Shown: positions 1-10,106, counted from the stretch's first letter. The stretch is DNA of 64,000 nt from DSVQ01 sp964484765 (GCA_964484765.1 CAZAGI010000017.1:1-64000), one strand, 5' to 3'. A program made the numbers and translations. Notes: generated by a model from the sequence alone, not told the origin.

Positions 1-60
1 GCCCGGAGCGCAAGCGACGGGTTCTTCAATTCAATACACCCGTCGCTTGCGCTTCGGGCT
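1..60. repeat. Intergenic inverted repeat, family A
   Basis: Two arms, 1-22 and about 39-60, are near-perfect reverse complements around a short AT-rich loop. The core is AGCCCGGAGCGCAAGCGACG and its complement. The element sits immediately downstream of the stop codon of the GlmL-like gene at 63, so it could end that transcript. Related arms recur at 10081-10106, 22121-22199 and 24502-24590, which makes it a dispersed REP-like family rather than a dedicated terminator. Confidence 0.75.
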
Positions 61-62
61 GG

Positions 63-1886
63 TTACGGATACATCTCAACGACTTGATTCCATTGTTGAA
101 CCTGCTTCTGGCATGTGGTGCGATCATCATGTAGCGCCAACGGACGACCACGCGTGTCGAAAATCACGCCGACGGTACCGCCGTGGATGGTGGCTTCGTG
201 ACGTTTGCCGGGGCCGCTACCGACGTCGAAGCCGCGGCCGGGTTCCAGCACGACGGTTGCCGTCTCACCCACACCGAGCGGCCAGTACAGGAGTTCGCCG
301 TACTTGGCTTCCCCCTGTGCTTGGATACTGCCGCTGAATTGATATTTGCAGCACGGTTGCCCCGGTTTGCCGGTTCCCTTGGGTGCGATGCACGTGCCGA
401 GATAGATGAGACAATCGCGCTGGAAGACTTCCATTGCTGCGCGGGGATGGACCTGTGCGAGAACGCCGAGGTGGGGCATCATGAAGATGCTGTCCTTGGC
501 GAGCCGCGTGATGCCTTCCGGTTCGAAGGCGTCGATGAGCATCATCGCCGTCTGCACCATTCGCGGGGCATGCGACAACACCCCACCAGACGCTACAAGG
601 AGGTCGAGCCGCATGTTATCGATCAGTGACGCATCACCGGTTTGCTGCGAAAAGGCATCACCGACCGTGCGTTGTTTCTGGACGCCGGACAGTCCGACCG
701 CGAATTGCCGGTGTTGCACGTAGGCTAACCGCAGGGCTTCGCGCGAGACCGCCTGTTCGAACATCAGCGCATCGAGCGTTTGCGGGATCGTCGTCGGGCG
801 GATCATCTTGTTTTTGACGCGATTGCGCAGTTCGCGCTCGTCACAATCGAACGGCACCCAGCGCAGAATCTTCGGCAGCGTCGCCTCGGCACACACGTTC
901 GAGATCGAATAACTCATGCCAAGATTCGCACTCACGGTGCGGTTGAAAGCGCCGTCGAACACGCTGAAGACGTCCGTGGTCGCCCCGCCGATGTCGACAC
1001 CGACGACGTTGATGTTGTCCTGTTTGGCGATCGTCTGCAGAATCTCGCCCACGGCACCCGGTGTCGGCATGATTGGGGCATCGGCCCACGCCATCAGTTT
1101 TTCGTAACCCGGCGCGTGAGCCATCACGTGTTCCAGGAACAGGTCATGAATGGCATCCCGCGCGGGGCCGAGGTTCTCGCGCTCCATCGTCGGACGCAGG
1201 TTATCGACGATCGACAGCTCGACCTGATTTTTGAAGACATTGGCGACGAGATTCGCGGCGTCCTTGTTTCCCGCGTAAATCACCGGCATCCGATACTGCC
1301 CGCCGAACCGCGGCTGCGGCTTCGCGGGGGCGATGAGTTCCGCCATCTGGACGACGTGCGTCGTCGTGCCCCCGTCAGTCCCACCGGAGACGAGAATCAT
1401 GTCGGGACGCAGATCGCGGATGCGCTGAATCTGTTCGTGCGGTTTGCGTTTGTCATTCGAGGCCAGCACATCCATCACGATGGCCCCGGCCCCGAGCGCC
1501 GCGCGCTGAGCACTCGCCCCGGTCATCTCGCGGACGACCCCGGCGACGAGCATCTGCAAACCACCACCGGCGCTGGACGTGGAGATATAGATGTCGCACC
1601 CATCGCGACCGGAAGCGGGGCGGACGAGGACGCCGTTTTCATCGACCAGCTTGCGACCGGCGAGTTCGCCGACTTCGGTCGCGGCATTGATGACGCCGAT
1701 GGTCACGTCCGCGGCGGGTTCTTCCACGGTGGTCGGTGCTTCGCCGCGGTAGGTCTGCCGGTAACTGCCTTCGACTTTTTCGATGAGAATCGCTTTTGTC
1801 GTCGTGCTGCCGCAGTCGGTCGCCAGGATGACGTTGAGTGCATTGGGATCGATTGGCTTTTTCGGCGTCGCGGGATGGGCCGTCAT
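63..1886 (-). CDS. glmL: GlmL/MutL-family ASKHA ATPase (B12-mutase reactivase-like)
   Basis: 607 residues. The protein matches the GlmL (glutamate mutase L, MutL) family, ASKHA-fold ATPases encoded with adenosylcobalamin-dependent glutamate mutase or ornithine aminomutase and thought to reactivate them. Visible signatures are the phosphate-1 loop DCGSTTTK at residues 24-31, a glycine/threonine-rich GGTDGGTTT at 168-176 and the phosphate-2 loop DIGGATTD at 298-305. Length is typical of the family. The start overlaps the stop of the small gene upstream (ATGA type), so the two are translationally coupled. No mutase subunit is visible in the window; one may lie to the left of position 1. The family call is firm, but the client enzyme is inferred. 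Confidence 0.85.
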   Translation of the reverse strand: MTAHPATPKKPIDPNALNVILATDCGSTTTKAILIEKVEGSYRQTYRGEAPTTVEEPAADVTIGVINAATEVGELAGRKLVDENGVLVRPASGRDGCDIYISTSSAGGGLQMLVAGVVREMTGASAQRAALGAGAIVMDVLASNDKRKPHEQIQRIRDLRPDMILVSGGTDGGTTTHVVQMAELIAPAKPQPRFGGQYRMPVIYAGNKDAANLVANVFKNQVELSIVDNLRPTMERENLGPARDAIHDLFLEHVMAHAPGYEKLMAWADAPIMPTPGAVGEILQTIAKQDNINVVGVDIGGATTDVFSVFDGAFNRTVSANLGMSYSISNVCAEATLPKILRWVPFDCDERELRNRVKNKMIRPTTIPQTLDALMFEQAVSREALRLAYVQHRQFAVGLSGVQKQRTVGDAFSQQTGDASLIDNMRLDLLVASGGVLSHAPRMVQTAMMLIDAFEPEGITRLAKDSIFMMPHLGVLAQVHPRAAMEVFQRDCLIYLGTCIAPKGTGKPGQPCCKYQFSGSIQAQGEAKYGELLYWPLGVGETATVVLEPGRGFDVGSGPGKRHEATIHGGTVGVIFDTRGRPLALHDDRTTCQKQVQQWNQVVEMYP

Positions 1887-2278
1887 GCGCGGTCGCCTCC
1901 CGCCACCGGTTCACGGGTGTCGTTCGCGGCCTGCAATGTCGCCACGACGAAATCCATCCCGCCGGGCCGTTCCAGCAATTCCGCGAGCACTTTCAAGCCT
2001 GCTGCATTAGTGATCGCTGCGAACCACGGTTCCACAAACCGCAGCGCCTGCCCACTGAGTCCGCCCAGCGGCCGCGAGGATTCCAGCATCACGAGCGCCG
2101 GCAATGTCATGCCGCGTCGCGCGATCTCCGCGGCAACACGCTCTACCAGTTCGCGCTCGGCCACCGTCGGAGAGAAACTCTCCGCCGTCCCGACTGCAAA
2201 GGCATGTCGCAACCAGTTCCGCAATCCGGCATCCTGTCTGAAGGTATCGAAACGAAATCGCAGAATAGCAACTCGCAT
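1883..2278 (-). CDS. Hypothetical protein coupled to GlmL-like ATPase
   Basis: 131 residues starting MRVAILRFRF. The frame is open further upstream, but that extension runs through an intergenic hairpin, so I take the internal ATG at 2278. No domain is recognised. The protein is mostly helical in appearance with no signal peptide or membrane segment. It overlaps the GlmL-like gene by four bases, which implies coupled translation and a shared job. It could be a small accessory protein of the B12-enzyme system; that is inference from position only. Confidence 0.6.
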   Translation of the reverse strand: MRVAILRFRFDTFRQDAGLRNWLRHAFAVGTAESFSPTVAERELVERVAAEIARRGMTLPALVMLESSRPLGGLSGQALRFVEPWFAAITNAAGLKVLAELLERPGGMDFVVATLQAANDTREPVAGGDRA

Positions 2279-2299
2279 CGCGAATGGCGATTGAACTCC

Positions 2300-2331
2300 G
2301 AAGTCCGGCATTTTCTTCAATGCCGGACTTC
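2300..2331. terminator. Hairpin between DUF1501 gene and GlmL operon
   Basis: GAAGTCCGGCA (2300-2310) pairs with TGCCGGACTTC (2321-2331) around a 10-base loop. It lies between the DUF1501 stop at 2410 and the next minus-strand start at 2278, a position suited to ending or attenuating the DUF1501 transcript. It is one of two sister hairpins in this gap (see 2370-2402). Confidence 0.55.
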
Positions 2332-2369
2332 TGCATTTTGAATGATCACTCGTGACGGTCCGAAAGGCA

Positions 2370-2402
2370 GAAGCCGGGCATCGAAGCCAGATGCCCGGCT
2401 TC
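2370..2402. terminator. Second hairpin downstream of DUF1501 gene
   Basis: GAAGCCGGGCAT (2370-2381) pairs with ATGCCCGGCTTC (2391-2402) around a 9-base loop. It directly follows the DUF1501 stop codon and has the same GAAGYC(C/G)GGCA design as the hairpin at 2300-2331. There is no long T run, so it may instead be a dispersed palindromic element. Confidence 0.5.
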
Positions 2403-2409
2403 GATGCGA

Positions 2410-3861
<1,452 letters not shown>

Positions 3862-3874
3862 GGTGTTTCTTCCC

Positions 3875-3967
3875 GTAGCCCTGTCGCTCCGCCGACAGGA
3901 ATGCCGTTCGTGCAAACGGCGTCTGTTGAAACATTCGGCTGTTCCTGTCGCGGAGCGACAGGGCTAC
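3875..3967. repeat. Intergenic inverted repeat, family B (GTAGCCCTGTCGC)
   Basis: The left arm at 3875-3901 and right arm at 3942-3967 are near-perfect inverted copies of GTAGCCCTGTCGCTCCGC followed by GACAGGAA, separated by 40 bases that contain a second small palindrome (GCCGTTCGTGC/CAAACGGC). The element lies directly upstream of the DUF1501 start. It is unlike family A and probably a separate mobile-palindrome family. Confidence 0.7.
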
Positions 3968-3968
3968 A

Positions 3969-4289
3969 TCAAGTCAGCAAATCAGTGGACACTCCGGACG
4001 AACTCTTCCAACGCCAAACGCAAAACACTGGAATGGTAATCACGATTAAGGAAGCAACGATCCATATCAGCACTCGCCAAATCGGCACTTCTCCGGATGC
4101 GACGCCGGTCAGCAGCGGATACTGACTGTAAGTGTAGTCCACTTTAATTGCCGTCCATGTCGCTTTGATCGCAGTCACCTCAGCTTGAAAGACCCATGCA
4201 TTGAGTGCAATCAGTAATGGCTCAACAAGGACGCACAAGCAAACTATCACCGTGACCAAAGCTGCAATAGTTTTTGCATACGCATGCAT
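3969..4289 (-). CDS. Small membrane protein, unknown
   Basis: 106 residues from the ATG at 4289. A TTG 12 bases upstream is possible, but only the ATG has a Shine-Dalgarno-like GAGG at the right distance. Two hydrophobic segments are visible, about residues 7-31 and 74-93, with a polar loop between them. No family is recognised. The gene starts just after the stop of the DUF1549/1553 gene and precedes DUF1501, so it is probably part of that operon. Insertion of a small membrane protein in this usually adjacent pair is uncommon as far as I know. Confidence 0.55.
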   Translation of the reverse strand: MHAYAKTIAALVTVIVCLCVLVEPLLIALNAWVFQAEVTAIKATWTAIKVDYTYSQYPLLTGVASGEVPIWRVLIWIVASLIVITIPVFCVWRWKSSSGVSTDLLT

Positions 4290-4301
4290 CAGCGACCTCA
4301 A

Positions 4302-6758
4302 TCATCGTACCAACTGAAACTCCGGCAGCATCAATAACGTCCACAATAAATCCGCGACGCCGGCTTCAGTGAGTGTGGGTCCGAGCGATTCCGTCGCGAC
4401 TTTCATCTCTTCATCGGTCGGCGGGCGTGACAAGGCGAACGTGTACAACCACGGCACGACTTTGCCAGTGTCGTTGCCGTGCTGGTTGACGATGTTCGTC
4501 GCCCCGCGCTGCAGGAGTTCGGCGAGTGTTGGTGAGTTGTTGAGGTCCAGCGCTTCCAACATGCTGAGTTCGTTGGGCCGCATGGAAACAATCTGATCGC
4601 GGTTCGGACGGCCGAGCGTGCGCTGCAGGAAATCGGACTTGAGCAACGCCGCGCGGACCATTGGCTGCGGTCCTGATACACCGTGCGCGAGCCCGGCGGC
4701 GAGGTCTTTTTCCACGCGGCTTGCCCAGATTTGGGGATTCACGGCGAGGGCCACCGGTGTCCAGTCGGTCGGCTCGCTCTTGAACTTCCCCTTGCCATCG
4801 GGTTGCGATTTCGTCCATTCCCATGTCGCATCAGTCGAGATGGATTGCGGTTCACCTTTCGCGGGCTGCCAGCGCGCTTCGAAGAAGACCGCCGCCGGAT
4901 TCGGAGCATTCCCGGCGTTTTTCGCGACAATCAGAAACGTGTTGTCACCTTTCTTGATCGCGTTCTCCAGCGAGACGCTTTCGACCTGTTCCCAGTTCTC
5001 ACTGTTCGCGACTTTCTGACCGTTCACAAACAGGGTAAAGGAATTGTCCGCGGTGATGACGGCTCCGGCTCGCATCGGTGGCGCACTCAGCTTGATCGTT
5101 TTGCGGACCGTGATTGTTTCCCCCGCCGCGGGTTGTTTGTCCGCGCCGGATGCCGACCAGATCCATTTACCGCTCAGCATGATGTCGCCCGCCGCGGACG
5201 GATCGACCTTGCCGCGCTGAACCGGGGCGTCGAACTTTTTCGGTGCTGTGTCCGTCAGTTGCCACACCGCGTCGACGAATTGTTCCGCCGTCATCCGCTT
5301 CACTTGCGGACCGGCATATTGGTAATCGTCGCTGGCGTGGTCCGGATCAGTAATCACCGCTTGCGATTGATAGGCGTGCGAGGTCGCGATCAACTTCAAC
5401 GTGTGTTTGATGTCATACCCATGCTCAGCGAAATCAACCGCGAGGAAATCGAGCAGGTCCGCGTTCCACGGCGGCGTCTGCATGGCATCCAGCGGATGGA
5501 CGATGCCGTGGCCCATCAATCGGTGCCACAACCGGTTCACCAGCGTCCGGGAAAACCGGCCGTTGTCGGGATGCGTCATCAGCGCCGCGAGTTGTTTCAT
5601 TCGCTCGGGTTGCGCGGCCTGCGGATTGATCTCGCCGAGTTCAGGGAACAGCCATTTCGCCGTGGCCTGCTTGCCCACGGGTTTATCACAGCGGTGAATT
5701 TCCAGCGGCTGCGACGAGTAAATCGCGGCCAGACCGTAGGATTCATCAAGCGTCCAACGGTCAATGAAACTGTCGTGACACGAGGCGCACTTCAGATTGA
5801 TGCCGAGAAAAGCTTGGCCCACGGATTGCGCGAATTGGATCTCGACGGTCTGACCTGCGCTGACATTACCTCGCCATTTGATGCCGTCGACGAACCCCGC
5901 GGTTTCCGCATTCGGGGCAAGCAGTTCCCGCGCGAACTGGTCGTACGGGTTGTTGTCGATCAGCGCCCGGTACAGCCACTTGCTGATCTGCTTACGACCG
6001 CCGGTGATGAAGCCGGTGCCGCCGTAATCGTTGCGGAGCAGGTCATTCCAGAACGTGAGCCAGTGCTCGGCATACGCGGTGTCATCGGCGAGCAGCGCGT
6101 CGATCCAACGCGTGCGCCAATCCGGGCGGCTGTCCAGGAACGCCTGGGGCAAGGCCTGCGCATCGGGCAAGAGGCCGACGAGATCGAGCGATGTCCGTCG
6201 GGCAAACGCGGCGTCATCCAGGACGGCCGGACGTGGCTTGCCATTCTTTGCCAAGTCCGCATCAATGATCCGATCAATGGGGTTGCTGCGGCCATCCTGC
6301 ACCGGCGGCAACTCGGGCCGACGCGGTTTCAACGGCGGCTCGTAACGGGATTTTGCGAAGGTGAACCCCGCCTCCCACGGCAACCCGGCGTCGATCCATT
6401 CCGTGAGCAGCCGCACTTCCTTCTCGGTAAGCCGTTCCCCTTCCGGCGGCATCTGTTCGTTGGGATCGCGCGACTTCACGACCGTGATCAACTTGCTTGC
6501 CGCGGCTTTGCCAGGTTCGACGATCTTGCCGCCCTCACCGCCTGCCAGAGTGGTGGCCCGCGTGTTGAACGACAGATCGCCCTTCTTCTGTTCGCCGGTG
6601 TGACACTTCCCGCAGTGGGTTCGCAGGATCGGCACAACATCGTGAGCAAAATCCGGCGCGGCCGCGTTGATCGGTGCAGGGACCGACGTCACAAGAACGC
6701 TGACGCCGCTGAGCCACACCAAGGAAATCCTTCGCGGTATTATCAAGTGAGCACTCAC
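4302..6758 (-). CDS. Planctomycete cytochrome protein: PSCyt1-DUF1549-DUF1553
   Basis: About 818 residues from the GTG at 6758, which gives a proper signal peptide (arginine pair, hydrophobic core, ANA-type cleavage region). The ATG at 6890 would overlap the divergent gene, so it is rejected. A haem-binding motif CGKCH lies at residues 49-53 (PSCyt1), followed by DUF1549 with a second CASCH motif, then DUF1553. Inside the DUF1553 region is an inserted stretch (about 130 residues beginning near GKWIWSA) that looks like a galactose-binding or beta-sandwich domain, with the motif TLFVNGQKV typical of such folds. Probably a periplasmic multi-domain c-type cytochrome. The family is abundant in planctomycetes and its function is unknown. 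It pairs with the DUF1501 gene downstream. Confidence 0.85.
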   Translation of the reverse strand: MSAHLIIPRRISLVWLSGVSVLVTSVPAPINAAAPDFAHDVVPILRTHCGKCHTGEQKKGDLSFNTRATTLAGGEGGKIVEPGKAAASKLITVVKSRDPNEQMPPEGERLTEKEVRLLTEWIDAGLPWEAGFTFAKSRYEPPLKPRRPELPPVQDGRSNPIDRIIDADLAKNGKPRPAVLDDAAFARRTSLDLVGLLPDAQALPQAFLDSRPDWRTRWIDALLADDTAYAEHWLTFWNDLLRNDYGGTGFITGGRKQISKWLYRALIDNNPYDQFARELLAPNAETAGFVDGIKWRGNVSAGQTVEIQFAQSVGQAFLGINLKCASCHDSFIDRWTLDESYGLAAIYSSQPLEIHRCDKPVGKQATAKWLFPELGEINPQAAQPERMKQLAALMTHPDNGRFSRTLVNRLWHRLMGHGIVHPLDAMQTPPWNADLLDFLAVDFAEHGYDIKHTLKLIATSHAYQSQAVITDPDHASDDYQYAGPQVKRMTAEQFVDAVWQLTDTAPKKFDAPVQRGKVDPSAAGDIMLSGKWIWSASGADKQPAAGETITVRKTIKLSAPPMRAGAVITADNSFTLFVNGQKVANSENWEQVESVSLENAIKKGDNTFLIVAKNAGNAPNPAAVFFEARWQPAKGEPQSISTDATWEWTKSQPDGKGKFKSEPTDWTPVALAVNPQIWASRVEKDLAAGLAHGVSGPQPMVRAALLKSDFLQRTLGRPNRDQIVSMRPNELSMLEALDLNNSPTLAELLQRGATNIVNQHGNDTGKVVPWLYTFALSRPPTDEEMKVATESLGPTLTEAGVADLLWTLLMLPEFQLVR

Positions 6759-6888
6759 AAACGGAGAGGGCTGGACGTCGCCGAGATTCCGGACGACGCA
6801 AAGTTGTATCCCATTCCATCGTAATTCTCGCTCCTGGTCGTAACAATCTTGATGCCGCTCAGAAGTCCCCCAACCTTGAAAGACCGGC

Positions 6889-8904
6889 ATGATTTGGCAG
6901 ACAACGAATCGCCCGTGTCATTGGGTCCTGATCCTGTGCCTTTCCGTGGAAGGCGTCTCGGCAGCGGAACCACCACCGAAAGACTCCGCGAGCCCGGCCC
7001 TTGCCGATGTGGTCGACCCGCTCATCAAGAAGCACGATGGGCAGGTTGGCGTGATGATCCGACATCTCGGAACCGGTGTGACGTTCACGCATCGGCCGGA
7101 CGAGGTCATGCCGACAGCGAGTCTCATTAAGTTTCCAATTCTGCTCACGGCGTATCAGCAAGCCGCTGAAGGCAAACTCGATCTGCAGAAGCCCGTGACC
7201 TACCGCGAAGAAGACAAAGTACCGGGGTCGGGAGTTTTGGGCCCGCACTTCACGCCGGGCGTTTCGTTCCCATTGCGCGACGCCGTGCGATTGATGATCT
7301 CGCACTCCGACAACGTCGCGACGAACCTCGTGCTCAAAGAACTGGAGTTGCCCACAACCAACACACTGATGGATGCGTGGGATTGCCCCAACACCAGAAT
7401 CCATGCGTTTGTGTTTCGCGGCAGCACATCGATCGCCCCGGAACGCAGTCAGAAATACGGCCTCGGCAGCACGACACCGCGGGAAATGGTGCGGTTGCTG
7501 GAACGGTTGCACCGCGGCGAATGCGGATCACCGGAGCAGACCAAAGCCATGCTCGATCATTTGCGAGCCTGCGACAGCAAGACGCGCCTCGACCGGTATC
7601 TGCCGGCGGGAACAAAGATCGCCATGAAGACCGGGTCGGTAAATACCACACGAACCGTGGCGGGAATCATCGAAGGTCCGAGCGGTCCGTTCGCAATCTG
7701 CGTGTTGACCACAGACAACAAGGACCAGCGCTGGTCGGAAGACAACGCGGCTCAGCTGCTTTCTGCCGAGATCGCCCGCGCGGCCTACGAGTTCTTCAAT
7801 CCGAAATCGTCCATCACCACTCCCCCGCTCGATGCCCCTCTCAAGATCGGCTCGCAGGGGGAACTCGTGGGGGATCTTCAACGCACGCTGAATGCCAAGC
7901 TCGATCCGCCACCGAAACTGACGACCGACGGTGAATTCGGCTCCGTGACCGAAGCGGCGTTGAAAGCGTTTCAGAAATCGAAGGGTCTTGAAGAAACAGG
8001 CATCGCCGATGCAAAAACGTGGGAAGCGCTCGGACCGATTGTCCTTCCGGGGAACCCGCCTGCGACGCTCGCCGAACCTCCTTCGCGACTCGCTGCGGAT
8101 GCGATCCACGGCGTTCCATTTGTCACTGCCAAAGCGTGGTGCGTCGGCGATGTGGTCACAGGAAACCTGGCCCACGGTGAAAAGCTCGACGAACGCCGCG
8201 ATTTTGCCAGCACCACCAAGCTGATGACGGCGTACATCATTCTCAAGCAGACCGCACAACAGCCCGAGATTCTGCAGGAAGTGATCAGCTTTTCCGCGGC
8301 TGCCGATGACACTCCCGGCAGTTCCGCGGAAATCCGTGTTGGCGAACGGCTCACCGTCGGCGCGCTGCTCTATGGGTTAATGCTCCCGTCCGGCAACGAC
8401 GCCGCCACGGCATTCGCGGAGCATTTCGGCGCGAAACTGCCGGTGATCGAAGGCAAAGACGATTCTCCCGCCGCGCGATTTATCGCGCAAATGAATGCCA
8501 CGGCCGCGGAACTCAAGATGGACAACACGCGTTACGCGAACCCCCACGGGCTGACGCACACGGATCACAAATCGACGGTCCGTGATCAGTTCAAGCTTGC
8601 CGCCGCTGCCGTGCAACTGCCGGCGCTCCGCTCAATCATCAACACCCGCCAGCATTACACCGTGGTCGACGGCGTTTCAGGTTACCGCCGGGAAGTCGTC
8701 TGGAAGAATACGAACAAGCTGCTGGACATCGACGGTTACGAAGGTGTGAAGACGGGCACCACCGACGCCGCGGGGGCATGCCTGATTTCCCTGGCGAAGC
8801 GGGACGGCGTGGAAGCGATCACCGTCGTGCTCGGGTCGACATCGTCCGATGCGCGTTATACCGACACGCGGAACATCTTCCGTTACTTCTGGCAAAATCG
8901 TTAG
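6889..8904 (+). CDS. Trifunctional-looking wall enzyme: beta-lactamase-like, PG-binding, S11 DD-carboxypeptidase
   Basis: 671 residues with a signal peptide ending near VSAAEP. Domain 1 (about 40-305) is class A beta-lactamase-like: SLIK at 78-81 (SxxK), SDN at 140-142 and KTG at 247-249. Domain 2 (about 318-385) is a peptidoglycan-binding type 1 domain with DGEFGSVTEAALKAFQ. Domain 3 (about 402-671) is a peptidase S11 D-alanyl-D-alanine carboxypeptidase with STTK at 441-444, SGN at 501-503 and KTG at 621-623. Two complete penicillin-recognising active sites in one chain is unusual. It is expected to act in the periplasm on peptidoglycan stem peptides. The omega-loop glutamate of true class A beta-lactamases is not obvious, so drug hydrolysis by domain 1 is doubtful. 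It is transcribed divergently from the DUF1553 gene. Confidence 0.85.
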   Translation: MIWQTTNRPCHWVLILCLSVEGVSAAEPPPKDSASPALADVVDPLIKKHDGQVGVMIRHLGTGVTFTHRPDEVMPTASLIKFPILLTAYQQAAEGKLDLQKPVTYREEDKVPGSGVLGPHFTPGVSFPLRDAVRLMISHSDNVATNLVLKELELPTTNTLMDAWDCPNTRIHAFVFRGSTSIAPERSQKYGLGSTTPREMVRLLERLHRGECGSPEQTKAMLDHLRACDSKTRLDRYLPAGTKIAMKTGSVNTTRTVAGIIEGPSGPFAICVLTTDNKDQRWSEDNAAQLLSAEIARAAYEFFNPKSSITTPPLDAPLKIGSQGELVGDLQRTLNAKLDPPPKLTTDGEFGSVTEAALKAFQKSKGLEETGIADAKTWEALGPIVLPGNPPATLAEPPSRLAADAIHGVPFVTAKAWCVGDVVTGNLAHGEKLDERRDFASTTKLMTAYIILKQTAQQPEILQEVISFSAAADDTPGSSAEIRVGERLTVGALLYGLMLPSGNDAATAFAEHFGAKLPVIEGKDDSPAARFIAQMNATAAELKMDNTRYANPHGLTHTDHKSTVRDQFKLAAAAVQLPALRSIINTRQHYTVVDGVSGYRREVVWKNTNKLLDIDGYEGVKTGTTDAAGACLISLAKRDGVEAITVVLGSTSSDARYTDTRNIFRYFWQNR

Positions 8905-9012
8905 AAGCCCAGAGACTCAAGTCCCTGAGATGTTCTTCCTTCCTTGCGACATCTCACGCTTGGCATCACCATAGTGTGATTCCCATTCACACTTCATCGT
9001 GAGCCGACCTCC

Positions 9013-10068
9013 ATGACGCACACCGCCGCCCGTCGCGATTTTCTCCAGCACGTTGCCCTCGGCACTTCAGTGGCCGCATTGACGTCGCTCGGCTGTACGT
9101 CCGGTGCCCCCTCCGGCGCCGCGGGGAGCGCAAGCGCCGACCCGGCGACGAAACCACTCAAGGCGTGTTTCTCCAACGCCGGGTTGCAAAGCACGTGGTG
9201 TGCTCAAGGCAAGAAGACTGCGGAACTCTGGGGTAAGCTGCTGAATGTCGACATCGAATGGGTCGACGGCGAGTTCGACCCCGAAAAACAACGCAACAAG
9301 ATCGATGCCATCACCCACCGCGATTTCGATTTCTGTTGCTTCCAGGCCGTGCAGATCGACTCTCTCGCGGAACCGGTCAAGCGATTGAAAGAGCGAAACA
9401 TCCCCGTCATTTCGATGGACACACTGCTCGTCTCGATGGACCAGATGCGCGACACGGGCGTGTGGTGCGAAGTCACACCCGACCACGTCAACATGGCCGA
9501 AATGGCCGTCAAACACATCTTCAACAAGATCGGCGGCAAGGGAAAAGTGATTCACATCGGCGGTCTCAGCGCTCACAGCGGCGCTCAAGGTCGCAAAGAA
9601 GGCTTCGAAAACATCGTCAAGCAGTACCCGGACATCGAAGTCATTGGCGGCGGTGTGCGGTGGTGCGACTGGAAGAAGGAAAAAGCCCGCAACACATTCG
9701 AATCGCTGCTGCAACAGGAGAAGACGCCCATCGCCGCCGCGTTTTTCCACAGCGATGACATGGCGCTCGGCTGCACCGACGCGATCAAAAACACGATCCA
9801 CAAGGACATGCTCATCGCCGCCGTCGATGGTCAGCGTGACGGTCTCGACGCGGTGAAGAACGGCGTCCTCGCCGCGACCTCAGTCAACCCCGTCTGCCGC
9901 ATCCACCGTACGGCCCTCACCATCGGCCAGTTCATTGTCCGCAACAAAGAAACGGTGGACAAAGTCCCGAAAGAAATCATCACCCCGGGACCACTGGTGA
10001 CGCTCGACAACCCGAACGCCCTCGAAGCGATGTACTATCTCGCGGATGACGCGCACTGCATGGTGTGA
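9013..10068 (+). CDS. Sugar ABC transporter substrate-binding lipoprotein
   Basis: 351 residues. The N-terminus has both a twin-arginine motif (ARRDFLQ) and a lipobox ending at Cys28 (TSLGC), so it is probably a Tat-exported lipoprotein. The rest is a type I periplasmic binding protein of the RbsB/Peripla_BP_4 family, with the usual KVIHIGG and FFHSDDMALG segments. It is the first gene of a three-gene importer with the ATPase at 10144 and the permease at 11665. The ligand is probably a pentose, hexose or related small sugar; it cannot be assigned from sequence. Confidence 0.85.
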   Translation: MTHTAARRDFLQHVALGTSVAALTSLGCTSGAPSGAAGSASADPATKPLKACFSNAGLQSTWCAQGKKTAELWGKLLNVDIEWVDGEFDPEKQRNKIDAITHRDFDFCCFQAVQIDSLAEPVKRLKERNIPVISMDTLLVSMDQMRDTGVWCEVTPDHVNMAEMAVKHIFNKIGGKGKVIHIGGLSAHSGAQGRKEGFENIVKQYPDIEVIGGGVRWCDWKKEKARNTFESLLQQEKTPIAAAFFHSDDMALGCTDAIKNTIHKDMLIAAVDGQRDGLDAVKNGVLAATSVNPVCRIHRTALTIGQFIVRNKETVDKVPKEIITPGPLVTLDNPNALEAMYYLADDAHCMV

Positions 10069-10080
10069 TTTCGGCCCACA

Positions 10081-10106
10081 AGCCCGAAGCGCAAGCGCCG
10101 GGTTCT
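10081..10106. repeat. Single arm of family A repeat
   Basis: AAGCCCGAAGCGCAAGCGCC here matches the arms of the element at 1-60. No second arm is visible nearby, so it is a solo half-copy lodged between the binding-protein gene and the ATPase gene of the sugar importer. Confidence 0.55.

Noticed and set aside
780..2294. 504-residue open frame on the plus strand
   Set aside because: It is antisense to the GlmL-like gene and its small partner and lacks any family signature.
4683..6824. 713-residue open frame on the plus strand
   Set aside because: It lies wholly antisense to the DUF1549/1553 gene, is arginine-rich with no domain, and is a GC-driven shadow frame.
6889..7815. Acquired beta-lactamase resistance gene
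   Set aside because: The beta-lactamase-like domain is part of a larger wall enzyme and lacks an evident omega-loop glutamate, so a resistance role is not supported.
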